Shown one piece after another: positions 56,302-64,000 of a stretch of 64,000 nucleotides of DNA. A program made the position numbers and the translations under genes. Position 1 is the stretch's first letter. The number at the start of each line of letters is the position of its first letter. The notes below the pieces were generated by a model. That model saw only the letters and a list, made by a program, of their open reading frames with translations, had not been told where the DNA came from and made no database searches. Source of the DNA: Nocardiopsis algeriensis (GTDB lineage: Bacteria > Actinomycetota > Actinomycetes > Streptosporangiales > Streptosporangiaceae); NCBI RefSeq assembly GCF_014203695.1, contig NZ_JACHJO010000005.1:1-64000 (forward strand), read 5' to 3'.

Positions 56302-56464
56302 CACGGTCGGCGGGCGGTGCCGTCCACCTCTTTTCCCCTCCGCGCCGGACCCGCGCTGCTTCCGGGCCCGGCCCCTTCCCCGGGCCTCCGGCCCGCAGGA
56401 CGTGAGAACGGCCCCGTCCCACCGAGGGGACGGAGCCGTCGCGAGAGGTGAGGGGTACGGCCGA

Positions 56465-56494
56465 TGTCCGGTCCGCCCCGCAGCGGACCGGACA
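56465..56494 (-). terminator. Terminator hairpin after the PPOX-fold gene
   Basis: Perfect 12-bp stem TGTCCGGTCCGC / GCGGACCGGACA with a 6-base loop, 43 bases past the stop of the PPOX-like gene. A second shorter hairpin (CCGTCCC/GGGACGG) lies further downstream. Confidence 0.65.
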
Positions 56495-56537
56495 CCGGAC
56501 CGGTCGCGGCGCCGCACTGCGCTTGCGGCGCCGGTTC

Positions 56538-57092
56538 TCAGGTCCTGCTGATCCTGCGCCCGGTCACCCTGCCCGGCGTGATCTTCAGAACCTGGTCACG
56601 GCTGCCTTCGGCCCATGGCTGGGGGAGGCGGCCTTGTGGAATGCGGGCCAGTTCGTTGGCGTCGCGGACCCAGCGGCAGTGGCCCGTCGCGAGCACGCTC
56701 CACCCCTCGCGGCGCTCGTCGTCGAACAGGTCGACCTGGAAGGCGGCGTGGCCGCGTGCGTAGCGCATGATGGTGCCCGCCAGGGTGGACCGGAACACGA
56801 TCACGTCGTTGAGCAGCGCGTAGTTGACCGGGAGCACGGTCGGAGCCGCGTCGCCGTCGATCGTGAAGGCCACCCGGCCGATGTCGCGCGAGCCGAGAAG
56901 CTCGAAGCATGCGCTCCGATCGAGGACGCTGAAGTTGGCCTTTCGGTCCCCGCCGATGACGTCGGTCCCCATCTGTGCCTCCTCGTCCTCGCTGAGCCGG
57001 CGCGTGCCGGCGAAGTCGTCGTCCCCCGCGCGCTGCTCCGGAGCTCTCCCCGCGGCAGTGCCCTGCGCGCCGGCACCTCTTGCCTGGAACAT
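56538..57092 (-). CDS. Pyridoxamine 5'-phosphate oxidase-fold flavin/F420-binding protein
   Basis: 184 residues from ATG 57092; ATG 56972 would give 144 residues, nearer to the usual length. The conserved part is the split beta-barrel: SVLDRSACFELLGSRDIGRV, AFTIDGDAAPTVLPVNYALL, IVFRSTLAGTIMRYARGHAA and WSVLATGHCRWVRDANE. This fold binds FMN or F420 and acts as an oxidoreductase or stress protein. Divergent from the DevR-like response regulator with a candidate DosR box between, so it is probably a member of the hypoxia regulon, as PPOX-fold proteins are in mycobacteria. Confidence 0.82.
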   Translation of the reverse strand: MFQARGAGAQGTAAGRAPEQRAGDDDFAGTRRLSEDEEAQMGTDVIGGDRKANFSVLDRSACFELLGSRDIGRVAFTIDGDAAPTVLPVNYALLNDVIVFRSTLAGTIMRYARGHAAFQVDLFDDERREGWSVLATGHCRWVRDANELARIPQGRLPQPWAEGSRDQVLKITPGRVTGRRISRT

Positions 57093-57234
57093 CACAACGC
57101 CCCCCGAATCCTGGTGCCTTCGCCACCATTCTCGCTGTTCACCCGGGGTGGGCGTAGGGTACGGCCGCCCCCGGGCGCGCGACGAAGGTCCCTGCCCCGC
57201 GACTACCCACGGGGCCGCCCGGCCCAAACTGGAA

Positions 57235-57249
57235 GGGACCTATGGCCCC
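57235..57249. promoter_or_regulatory. Candidate DosR/DevR box
   Basis: GGGACCTATGGCCCC fits GGGACTTNNGGCCCT at 13 of 15 positions counting the two free ones. It lies 143 bases upstream of the PPOX-like gene and 182 upstream of the response regulator. A related GGGACCATGGCC follows at 57286. Binding is inferred. Confidence 0.5.
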
Positions 57250-57430
57250 TACGGCGGCGGTTTCCGCTGCATAGGGTGGTTGTGCGGGGACCATGGCCTC
57301 GGTCCCGGCCCGACCTCGCGGCGCGGACCGGCCCTCCGGTGAACGACAATGGGCACGGCGACCGGGTATCCCACAACCGAGGCGGCCAGTGCCGCCGGCA
57401 GGTCACCAGCGCTGAGGAGGTGCGCACCTG

Positions 57431-58090
57431 ATGGGCGGCGACACAACGATCCGGGTGTTCCTGGTGGACGACCACGAGATCGTCCGGCGGGGCGTCGGTT
57501 CCCTGCTCGACGACGAGGAGGGCATCGAGGTGGTCGGCGAGGCGGGAACCGCCGCGCAGGCCATGGCGAGGATTCCCGCACTCGAGCCCGACGTGGTCGT
57601 GCTCGACGTCCGGCTTCCCGACGGGGACGGCGTCACCGTCTGCCGGGACATCCGCTCGATGCTCCCCGACACCCGCATGCTCATGCTCACGTCCTACTCC
57701 GACGACGAGGCCCTCTACGGCGCCGTCATGGCCGGGGCCTCGGGCTACATCCTCAAGCAGATCCACGGCACCGACCTGGTGGGCGCGGTCCGCACCGTGG
57801 CCCAGGGACGCTCGCTGCTCGACCCCGAGTCGACGGCCCGCATGCTCAACCGGCTGCGTGAGGAGGCCGGGCGCAAGGACCCGCTGAGCGAGCTGACCGA
57901 GCAGGAGCGCCGCGTCCTGGAGCTCATCGGCGAGGGCCTGACCAACCGGGAGATCGGCGCCCGCATGTACCTGGCGGAGAAGACGGTCAAGAACTACGTC
58001 TCCCGTGTGCTGGCCAAGCTCGGTATGGCCCGCCGCACCCAGGCCGCGGCCTACGCCGTCCGCCTGTCCATGGACCAGCAGAGTTCCTGA
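57431..58090 (+). CDS. NarL-type response regulator, DevR/DosR-like
   Basis: 219 residues from ATG 57431 with GAGGAGG upstream. Receiver domain with acidic DD at 13-14, phosphoacceptor Asp59 ([12 protein letters not shown]) and Lys in [11 protein letters not shown]-terminal LuxR-type helix-turn-helix [20 protein letters not shown] then [20 protein letters not shown] is nearly the same as mycobacterial DevR. It should be phosphorylated by the GAF histidine kinase encoded convergently and activate dormancy/hypoxia genes such as the PPOX-fold protein. Confidence 0.9.
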   Translation: MGGDTTIRVFLVDDHEIVRRGVGSLLDDEEGIEVVGEAGTAAQAMARIPALEPDVVVLDVRLPDGDGVTVCRDIRSMLPDTRMLMLTSYSDDEALYGAVMAGASGYILKQIHGTDLVGAVRTVAQGRSLLDPESTARMLNRLREEAGRKDPLSELTEQERRVLELIGEGLTNREIGARMYLAEKTVKNYVSRVLAKLGMARRTQAAAYAVRLSMDQQSS

Positions 58091-58098
58091 ACCGACAT

Positions 58099-58138
58099 GT
58101 GCGGGGGGCCGCACCCGAACGGGTGCGGCCCCCCGCAC
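58099..58138. terminator. Bidirectional terminator between response regulator and kinase
   Basis: A perfect 19-bp stem (GTGCGGGGGGCCGCACCCG and its complement) with a two-base AA loop separates the convergent devR- and devS-like genes. Confidence 0.85.
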
Positions 58139-58155
58139 GTGCGCGGAGCGCGGGG

Positions 58156-59982
58156 TCAGTCGCCGAGGGCGGGGGCGGGCATGTCTCCGGCGGCTGCCTC
58201 GGGAAGCCGCACCGGAGCGGACCACTCGACGACGGTCCCCTCGCCGGGGCCGGTGGCCACCGCCATCGACCCGCCCAGCTCCTCGGCGCGCGAGGCCATG
58301 TTGCGCAGGCCGCTGCGCGCCACGCCCTCGGGGATGCCGCAGCCGTTGTCGGAGACCCGCAGGACCACCTCGTCGTCGCTCACCGACAGCTCCACGTCCA
58401 CCGACGTGGCCTTGGCGTGGCGGGCGGCGTTGGACAGCAGCTCGCGCAGTACCGCCGACAGGTGGGCGCCCACGGTCTCGTCGACCGTGTTGTCCACCGG
58501 CCCCTGGGTGAGCAGTCTCGGCGCGAACCCCAGCGTGTCGGAGGCGGAGTTGACCAGGTCCAGCACCTGTGAGCGCAGCGTCGAGGCCTCGTCCCCCGAG
58601 TGCTGCAGCGCGAAGATCGTGGAGCGGATCTGGCGGATCGTGTCGTCCAGGTCGTTGACGGCGCGCTGCACCCGGTCGGCCGAGGCGCTGTCGTCGATCC
58701 TGCGGACGGTGCCCATCAGGGTGATCGCGGTGGCGTAGAGCCGCTGGATCACCGTGTCGTGCAGGTCGCGCGCGATGCGGTCGCGGTCCTCCAGAACGCT
58801 GAGCCGCTCGGAGTCCAGGCGCGCCTCGGCCAGCTCCAGCGCGACCGCGGCCTGGTTGGCGAACGACGACAGCATGCCCATCCAGCTGTTCTGGAACTCC
58901 TCCTGCTCGGCGGTGCGGGCCAGGAACAGCACGCCCCGCGCGCCGTCGGGCGGGCCGAAGGGCAGCACGAGGACCGGGCCCAGACCGAGCCGGGCCAGGA
59001 ACTCCACGTCCCGGTCGCAGTACTCGGAGATGTTGGTCTGGACGTGCCTGCCGCTGAGGTAGACCCGTCCCAGGAGGGTGTCGGGCGCACAGGTCAGGGA
59101 GGCGCCCCGGATCCCGGTGGCGACGGTGGAGCGGGGGCCGAGGACGTTCCTGTGCCCGGGCGGGGCGTCCTCGTCCGGGCCGTCCCACACCCGCACGGTC
59201 AGGGTCCCCGGTTCCTCCCCCGGCATGGCGATGACGGCGACGTCGGCGTGCGCCATGAGCCGTGCGCGCCGTGCCACCAGGCGCAGCACCTCCTCGGGCG
59301 GCGCACCCGACAGCAGCCGGGTGGTGATCTGTCCCGAGGCGTCCAGCCAGGTCTCCCTGCTCTGGGTCTGGGCGAACAGCTGTGCGTTCTCGATGGCGGT
59401 GCCCGCCGCGGTGGCCAGAGCGCGCAGGAGCAGTTCGTCGTCGACGGTGAACTGCGTGCCGTCCTGCTTGTCGGTCATGTACAGGTTGCCGAACACCCGG
59501 TCCCGGATGCGGATCGGGACCCCCAGGAAGGACCGCATCACCGGGTGGCCCTCGGGGAAGCCGCGCGACTCGGGGTGCTCGGAGACATCGCCCAGCCGCA
59601 GCGGCTCGGGCTCCTTGATGAGCAGGCCGAGGATGCCTTCGCCCCGGGGCCAGTGGTCGATGGAGGAGATCTCGTGCGGCTCCAGACCGACCGGGATGAA
59701 CTGGCTCATCTCGCCGTCCTCCCCGATCACGCCGAGCGCGCCGTAGCGAGCGTTGACCAGGCTGGTCGCGGTCTCGGCGATGCGCAGCAGAAGCGGGTCG
59801 AGGTCGAGCCCCTCGCCGATGGAGACGACGGCCTCCAGCAGTGTCCGCAGCCGCTCGTGCGCGGTGGAGATCTCGCTCATCCGCGAACGGACCTCGTCGA
59901 GCAGATCGTCCAGCCGTACCTGCGGCAGGGACAGCCGCTCCTGCCCTCGAAGCGCGTGCGCGCCGCCGACCGTGTCACTCAT
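58156..59982 (-). CDS. GAF-domain histidine kinase, DevS/DosS/DosT-like gas or redox sensor
   Basis: 608 residues from ATG 59982. Two GAF domains (about 60-205 and 225-380), then a HisKA_3 dimerisation domain with phosphoacceptor His408 in DRIARDLHDTVIQRLYATAI, and an ATPase domain (ELLSNAARHAKATSV, VSDNGCGIPEG, RNMASRAEELGG). GAF-A contains RGFPEGHPVMRSFLGVPIRI; His146 aligns with the haem-ligand His149 of M. tuberculosis DevS, so haem binding and sensing of O2, NO or CO is likely. It should phosphorylate the DevR-like regulator. Convergent with it and separated by a strong terminator, so the two are transcribed separately. Confidence 0.88.
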   Translation of the reverse strand: MSDTVGGAHALRGQERLSLPQVRLDDLLDEVRSRMSEISTAHERLRTLLEAVVSIGEGLDLDPLLLRIAETATSLVNARYGALGVIGEDGEMSQFIPVGLEPHEISSIDHWPRGEGILGLLIKEPEPLRLGDVSEHPESRGFPEGHPVMRSFLGVPIRIRDRVFGNLYMTDKQDGTQFTVDDELLLRALATAAGTAIENAQLFAQTQSRETWLDASGQITTRLLSGAPPEEVLRLVARRARLMAHADVAVIAMPGEEPGTLTVRVWDGPDEDAPPGHRNVLGPRSTVATGIRGASLTCAPDTLLGRVYLSGRHVQTNISEYCDRDVEFLARLGLGPVLVLPFGPPDGARGVLFLARTAEQEEFQNSWMGMLSSFANQAAVALELAEARLDSERLSVLEDRDRIARDLHDTVIQRLYATAITLMGTVRRIDDSASADRVQRAVNDLDDTIRQIRSTIFALQHSGDEASTLRSQVLDLVNSASDTLGFAPRLLTQGPVDNTVDETVGAHLSAVLRELLSNAARHAKATSVDVELSVSDDEVVLRVSDNGCGIPEGVARSGLRNMASRAEELGGSMAVATGPGEGTVVEWSAPVRLPEAAAGDMPAPALGD

Positions 59983-60194
59983 CTGGGGCTCTTTTCGACA
60001 GCTGCCAAGGTCTGGAACCGAGTCTAGGTCCACCATCCGGACACCCGCAGCCGGGCTGTCACAAGCTTTTCGTGCCCTCCCTCACACGCGGTGATCGGGC
60101 GTGTCCGCACCCGCTGCGGGGCCTTCCGGAGGTGCGGGGGCCCTCTCCGGGTACTGATGGAGGGAGCCGCATCCGCAGCCGCGAGGAGGAACCT

Positions 60195-60803
60195 GTGACC
60201 GAGACGCACCGGGGCGCCGTGCTCTTCGACCTGTTCGGTGTCATCGCCCTTCCCCAGGACGATGCGGGCAAGGGCCGCCTCGTCCGGACGGCGGGCGTGC
60301 CCAACGAGCCGTTCTGGAAGGCCTACTGGGACCTGCGCCGGCGCTACGACCGCGGCGATCTGGACGGGTACGCCTACTGGAAGGGCGTGGGGGAGCGGCT
60401 GGGCACCGAGTTCGACGACGCCAAGATCATCGAGCTGCTCAAGTTCGACGTCGAGAGCTGGCGCGGCGTCGACTCCGAGATGGTCGACCTCGTGCAGGGG
60501 CTCGCCGCCTCCGGGCGCACCATCGGACTGCTGTCCAACATCCCCACCGAGCTCGCCGACCGCTTCGAGAACGAGAACCGCTGGCTGGAGGCGTTCGGGG
60601 TGGTGGCCTTCTCCTGCCGCATCAACATGGCCAAGCCCGAGGCCGGCGCCTACCTGTGGTGCGCCGAGCGCATGGGCGTCGATCCCCGGGACATCCTGTT
60701 CACCGACGACCGCCTCGACAACGTCGAGGCCGCCCGGGGCGTGGGCATGCGGGGCCACGTGTTCACCAACGCCGGGACGCTGCGCCGGCTGCTGGGGGAG
60801 TGA
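60195..60803 (+). CDS. HAD-family hydrolase
   Basis: 202 residues from GTG 60195 behind GAGGAGG. HAD motif I reads VLFDLFGVIALP; the family norm is DxDxT/V, so the second Asp is replaced by Phe-Gly as in the YihX/epoxide-hydrolase-N branch. Motif II IGLLSNIPTE, Lys in INMAKPEAGAYL, motif IV ILFTDDRLDNVEAARGVGMR. Cap type C1 helical. Likely phosphatase of a sugar phosphate or similar; substrate unknown. Confidence 0.85.
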   Translation: MTETHRGAVLFDLFGVIALPQDDAGKGRLVRTAGVPNEPFWKAYWDLRRRYDRGDLDGYAYWKGVGERLGTEFDDAKIIELLKFDVESWRGVDSEMVDLVQGLAASGRTIGLLSNIPTELADRFENENRWLEAFGVVAFSCRINMAKPEAGAYLWCAERMGVDPRDILFTDDRLDNVEAARGVGMRGHVFTNAGTLRRLLGE

Positions 60804-60895
60804 GCGCCCCCGCGCCGGGCCTGCCGCGGGCGGGGCCTTCCGGGATCCGCCGACCGGACCGCCTTCTGCGGCAGTGCTCCCGCGGGGGCGGGGTC

Positions 60896-61555
60896 TCAGT
60901 CCTCGGGGAGGCCGGGAACGCCTCCGGTGCGCACGACGCGGGTGCAGCGGTCCCGGAAGCGCTTGACCAGCTCGCCGTTGGGGCGGTCGCTGCGCTCGAC
61001 CCACGCGCGGGCGGCCTCGTCGGTGGCGCCGCCCGCGAGCTGCCTGCGGTGCAGGCGGCGCTCGCGCAGGGCGTCGTCGGCCTCCACGTACCACAGCTCG
61101 GCGAACAGCTCCCGCAGCCCGGCCCACGGTTCCTCGTCCCAGGCCAGGTAGTTGCCCTCGGTCACCACCAGGGCGGTGCGGGGCGCGATCACGTGCCGGG
61201 CGGCGACGGGCTCGTGCAGATCGCGGTCGTAGTCGGGCACGTAGACGGGGTTTCCCGTCTCGGTGAGCAGGCGGCGCACCAGGGCCGCGTACCCGTGGGC
61301 GTCGAAGGTGTCGGGGGCTCCCTTGCGGTCGAGCCGGCCCAGGCGGGAGAGCTGGGCGTTGGACAGGTGGAAGCCGTCCATCGGCACATATCCGGCCGTG
61401 CCCTCCCCCAGGCGCGCGTCGACCTGCTCGACCAGGTGGCGGGCGAGCGTGGACTTGCCGGCGCCCGGAGCGCCGGTCAGCCCCAGGAGGGCGCGGTGCC
61501 CGGAGGCGGAGGCCTCCTCGGCCAGTGCGAGGACGTCGTCGAGAGGTACGGGCAT
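60896..61555 (-). CDS. P-loop nucleoside/fructoside kinase-like protein (uridine kinase fold)
   Basis: 219 residues. P-loop GLTGAPGAGKSTLARHLVEQ near residue 25-44, then VPMDGFHLSNAQLSRLGRLD and GAPDTFDAHGYAALVRRLL as in the uridine kinase/pantothenate kinase superfamily; ALVVTEGNYLAWDEEPWAGL is the product-binding strand and RRLHRRQLAGG the lid. It phosphorylates a nucleoside, sugar or pantothenate-like compound; the exact substrate is not clear. Clustered with a NUDIX-like gene upstream. Confidence 0.82.
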   Translation of the reverse strand: MPVPLDDVLALAEEASASGHRALLGLTGAPGAGKSTLARHLVEQVDARLGEGTAGYVPMDGFHLSNAQLSRLGRLDRKGAPDTFDAHGYAALVRRLLTETGNPVYVPDYDRDLHEPVAARHVIAPRTALVVTEGNYLAWDEEPWAGLRELFAELWYVEADDALRERRLHRRQLAGGATDEAARAWVERSDRPNGELVKRFRDRCTRVVRTGGVPGLPED

Positions 61556-61574
61556 GTTCCGAGCCTACGTGTCG

Positions 61575-61611
61575 CGGTGCCGGCGGGCGGGTCGCCCGCC
61601 CGCCGGCACCG
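61575..61611 (-). terminator. Terminator after the NUDIX-like gene
   Basis: Perfect 17-bp stem CGGTGCCGGCGGGCGGG / CCCGCCCGCCGGCACCG with loop TCG, 3 bases past the NUDIX-like stop and before the kinase start, so the kinase probably has its own promoter. Confidence 0.8.
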
Positions 61612-61613
61612 GG

Positions 61614-62150
61614 TCAGGGGATGTGGCCGACGTGGGCCAGGGCCTGCCGCAGCAGCACGTCCTCGCCGCCGGCCATCTCGGCGTGCAGTTGCGGGCCAGC
61701 CGCCTCCTGCACGGTGAACCACACCAGGTCCAGTGCGTCCTGGCGGGGCTGGCAGTCACCCGCCACGGGGACGATGTAGGCCATCGCGACCGCGTGCTGG
61801 CGGGAGTCGTGGAAGGGCGTCACACCCCGGGTGGGGAAGTACTCGGCGACGGTGAAGGGCTGGGGAGAGGCGGGGACGCGCGGCAGCGCCACCGGGCCCA
61901 GGTCCTTCTCCAGGTGGCGCAGCAGTGCGTCACGCACGCGCTCGTGGTAGAGCACCCGGCCCGAGACCACCGACCGGTGGAAGCTCCCGTCCGGCGTCGC
62001 CCGCAGGAGCAGGCCCACGTGGGTCACCTGCCCGGCCTCGTCCACCCGCACCGGCACGGCCTGTACGTACAGGATGGGCATACGGGCGCGGATACTCTCC
62101 AGTTCCTGGGATGTCAGCCACCCGGGCCGGGTGTCGGCGGTCTCGGTCAT
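61614..62150 (-). CDS. NUDIX-like (DUF4916) protein
   Basis: 178 residues from ATG 62150. WLTSQELESIRARMPILYVQ at the start and PVRVDEAGQVTHVGLLLRAT, then a region RVLYHERVRDALLRHLEKDL in place of the NUDIX box, and YFPTRGVTPFHDSRQHAVAM. It matches the actinobacterial DUF4916 group that is NUDIX-related but has a degenerate box (no clear GX5EX7REUXEEXGU). It may not be a pyrophosphohydrolase. Function unknown. Confidence 0.7.
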   Translation of the reverse strand: MTETADTRPGWLTSQELESIRARMPILYVQAVPVRVDEAGQVTHVGLLLRATPDGSFHRSVVSGRVLYHERVRDALLRHLEKDLGPVALPRVPASPQPFTVAEYFPTRGVTPFHDSRQHAVAMAYIVPVAGDCQPRQDALDLVWFTVQEAAGPQLHAEMAGGEDVLLRQALAHVGHIP

Positions 62151-62320
62151 AGGGGTGTGCGGCGGTCCCCGCCGCGCAGGCCGGGAGTGGTCGCCGCTCC
62201 CTCCCTTCTGTCGCTGTCCGTCGCCCGCGGCCCCCGCGGGGGCCGCGGAGGCCACGATCTCGTACGCGGTCAAGCAGTGGAAAGGCTACATGCGGCGGCA
62301 GCGGAGCCGGGTGACGCGGC

Positions 62321-64000
62321 TCACGTCGGACGTGGCTCCTCCTCGGAGGGGCCGACGCGGACCAGGAAGGGCGACAGCAGGCCGGGTACCGCCTCGTGGG
62401 CCCAGGCCAGGCCCTGACCCAGACCGACGTCCGCCGCCGTGTACACACCCTCGCCCGCGGCGGTCGTGGCCGAGACGTGGGCCAGGCCTGCCCGGCGCTG
62501 CAGCGGGGACCGGGTGATCCGCCAGCCGATCACCGCCGACCGCTCCAGGGCCACGGTGTCGCGCGAGGCCATCCCCTTGCGCACCACCAGGTAGCGCGGG
62601 TGCAGGCCGTGCCCCAGGCCCCGGTAGGAGCCCACCGCGTACCACAGAGCCGCCGCACCCAGCAGCACGGCCGCCACCGCCCACACCCACAGCGGGGCCG
62701 CCGCCACCGAGCGCGCCGCCACCGGCACCGGTGAGAGCCGCTCCTCGATCCTGTACACCGCCTCCCAGAACGCCTCGTTGGCCAGGGTGTGCAGCCAGGC
62801 CGCCCCGGCCGCCGCCACCGCGCCCAGCACGGTGACGATTCCGGCGCGGGTGAAGCGGCGCCGCAGCGCGGCCCGCGGGTGCGCGGCCAGCGAGACCTCC
62901 AGAGGGGAGTTCCGCGTGCGCGTCAGGTCGGCGGACAGCTCGAGCGCCCTCGCCCGGGGCATGGCCGGGGACAGGCGGCTCTTGGCGCTGGTCCTCCTGT
63001 CGTCGCCCGCGGACAGGCCGGTGGCCACCGCCCGCACGTCCGCGCCGCCCGCCGTGCGCAGTACGAACGGCTCGTGCAGCACCACGCCGTTGAGGCGGCG
63101 CCCCTCCACCGACAGCGACACGCTGGTCAGCAGGCCCCGGCGCAGCCGCACGGTTCCGTCGGCGGACCGGGTGAGCCGGTAGTTCCACCAGGTCTCCACC
63201 GCCACGGCGAGCAGCACCACCACGCCTGACAGCAGCAGGCCCGCCAGGAACGTCGGGACGACGAGCAGCAGGCGCGCCATCACGTAGGAGGCGATCTCCG
63301 CCGAATCGGGCAGCCCTGCGCGCTCGGACAGCCACAGCCACATCCGGCCCTCGCTCTGGGCGTTGGCGCCGAGCAGGGTGGCGATGGCACCGATGCCGAT
63401 GCCCGCGGTGGCGGTCGTCGCCGGGGCGTAGGCGAACCAGCGCGGGTCCAGCCGCGCCAGCTCCACCTCGACCTCCTCGCCGGCCTCCGCCGCGCCGCCC
63501 GCGCGGTCCTCCGGGGTCGCTCCCGCCGCCCCGCCGGAGGCGGCGGGCCTGCGGTACAGGAGCTCCCGGCGCAGCCGCTCGCCCTGCTCGGCGGTCACGA
63601 ACTGGAGCTGGAGCTGGTCCGACCCCGACCCCACGGCCTCGCCCGTGCCGACCGTGACCGCGCACAGGCCGAAGAGCCGGGCGTGGATCGGCGCGGCCAC
63701 GTCCACGCTGCGCACCCGGTCCCGGGGGATGGAGCGGTGTGCCGTGGCGAGGATCCCCGAGCGCATCTCCATGCGCTCGGAGGTGACCCGGTAGCGGGTC
63801 GCGCGCAGGCGCACCAGCTCGATCCAGGTCATGAGGGCGGTGAGTGCCAGCCCGGCAGGAACGGGGGCCAGGGCCCACGCCCCCTGGCCCGCGGCGATCA
63901 GGGCGACGGTGCCGATCACGGCGGTCACCATCGTGGGGACGCCCCCGGCCGCGGTGTTGGCCCACACGCTGAGAGTGCTCAGCCCCTGCCAGTCCCCGAG
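62321..64000 (-). CDS. PH-domain (bPH2/YdbT-like) membrane protein, 5' end beyond window
   Basis: The frame is open from the stop at 62321 to the right edge, so the N-terminus is probably outside; GTG 63967 would be an internal start. Paired helices at the N-terminus (VPTMVTAVIGTVALIAAGQ, then APVPAGLALTALMTWIELV) are followed by bPH2 domains: TRYRVTSERMEMRSGILATA with IPRDRVRSVDVAAP, YRLTRSADGTVRLRRGLLTS, and RYLVVRKGMASRDTVALERS. YdbT-type proteins come in pairs with a smaller PH protein, which would be encoded to the right. Function is not established; B. subtilis YdbST gives resistance to some peptides. Confidence 0.85.
   Translation of the reverse strand, partial: LGDWQGLSTLSVWANTAAGGVPTMVTAVIGTVALIAAGQGAWALAPVPAGLALTALMTWIELVRLRATRYRVTSERMEMRSGILATAHRSIPRDRVRSVDVAAPIHARLFGLCAVTVGTGEAVGSGSDQLQLQFVTAEQGERLRRELLYRRPAASGGAAGATPEDRAGGAAEAGEEVEVELARLDPRWFAYAPATTATAGIGIGAIATLLGANAQSEGRMWLWLSERAGLPDSAEIASYVMARLLLVVPTFLAGLLLSGVVVLLAVAVETWWNYRLTRSADGTVRLRRGLLTSVSLSVEGRRLNGVVLHEPFVLRTAGGADVRAVATGLSAGDDRRTSAKSRLSPAMPRARALELSADLTRTRNSPLEVSLAAHPRAALRRRFTRAGIVTVLGAVAAAGAAWLHTLANEAFWEAVYRIEERLSPVPVAARSVAAAPLWVWAVAAVLLGAAALWYAVGSYRGLGHGLHPRYLVVRKGMASRDTVALERSAVIGWRITRSPLQRRAGLAHVSATTAAGEGVYTAADVGLGQGLAWAHEAVPGLLSPFLVRVGPSEEEPRPT

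Overview
The window is chromosomal DNA from a high-GC actinomycete. The signs are dense genes with strongly G/C-ending codons, many GTG/TTG starts, ATGA/GTGA/TTGA stop-start overlaps, and actinobacterial families such as Rv3235-like, DUF574 methyltransferase, DevS/DevR-like and LysG/LysE. The gene set is compatible with Nocardiopsis or a relative, but no rRNA or other taxonomic marker is present, so this is inference. I saw no rRNA, tRNA or CRISPR array.

Left end (1-6.1 kb), the most accessory part: the 3' end of a transposase abuts a truncated C-terminal cyclase domain of a class III lanthionine synthetase (LanKC). Next come a run of hairpins, a 43-residue lanthipeptide precursor with two Ser-x2-Ser/Thr-x3-4-Cys (labionin-type) motifs, and a heterodimeric ABC exporter with one degenerate ATPase domain. 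This is a ram/amf-like locus damaged by an insertion sequence. An IS481 remnant, a gene-free stretch and an orphan Cas6e-like protein lacking the catalytic histidine follow.

6.1-12.5 kb: a rifampicin monooxygenase (rox) behind a perfect 19-bp rifamycin-associated element, a membrane protein, a divergent lysG/lysE pair, and a multidrug MFS exporter divergent from a TetR regulator over tandem 17-bp operators.

12.5-17.5 kb: a pterin/deazapurine-like cluster of creatininase-family amidohydrolase, methyltransferase, glycosyltransferase, PTPS-like protein without a complete zinc site, dehydrogenase, and a GTP cyclohydrolase II with Leu in place of the product-determining Tyr. It resembles the S. 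coelicolor SCO6650/SCO6655 system and probably makes an unknown small molecule.

17.7-29.6 kb: a LacI-controlled sugar uptake operon (GH3 glycosidase, two permeases, lipoprotein); an iron-siderophore uptake operon behind an IdeR/DmdR box, with an AraC regulator; a permuted-papain hydrolase and a small membrane protein. 29.6-31 kb holds an inverted repeat and a decayed ISAs1-type transposase.

31-49.3 kb: type II thioesterase, acetyltransferase, aldo/keto reductase, pcaR/pcaF/pcaD with a perfect palindromic operator, DUF574 methyltransferase, a SWIM-finger protein with a SNF2 ATPase, UMF1 transporter, glycerophosphodiesterase, Rv3235-like protein, S9 peptidase, a probably leaderless glycosyltransferase gene and a solitary PstS.

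49.5-64 kb: treY and treZ flanking an rlmA-like methyltransferase (trehalose from maltodextrins), another methyltransferase, an APH-fold kinase, a DosR/DosS-like hypoxia or gas-sensing module with a PPOX-fold protein and a candidate DosR box, a HAD hydrolase, a P-loop kinase, a NUDIX-like protein and a PH-domain membrane protein that runs off the right edge.
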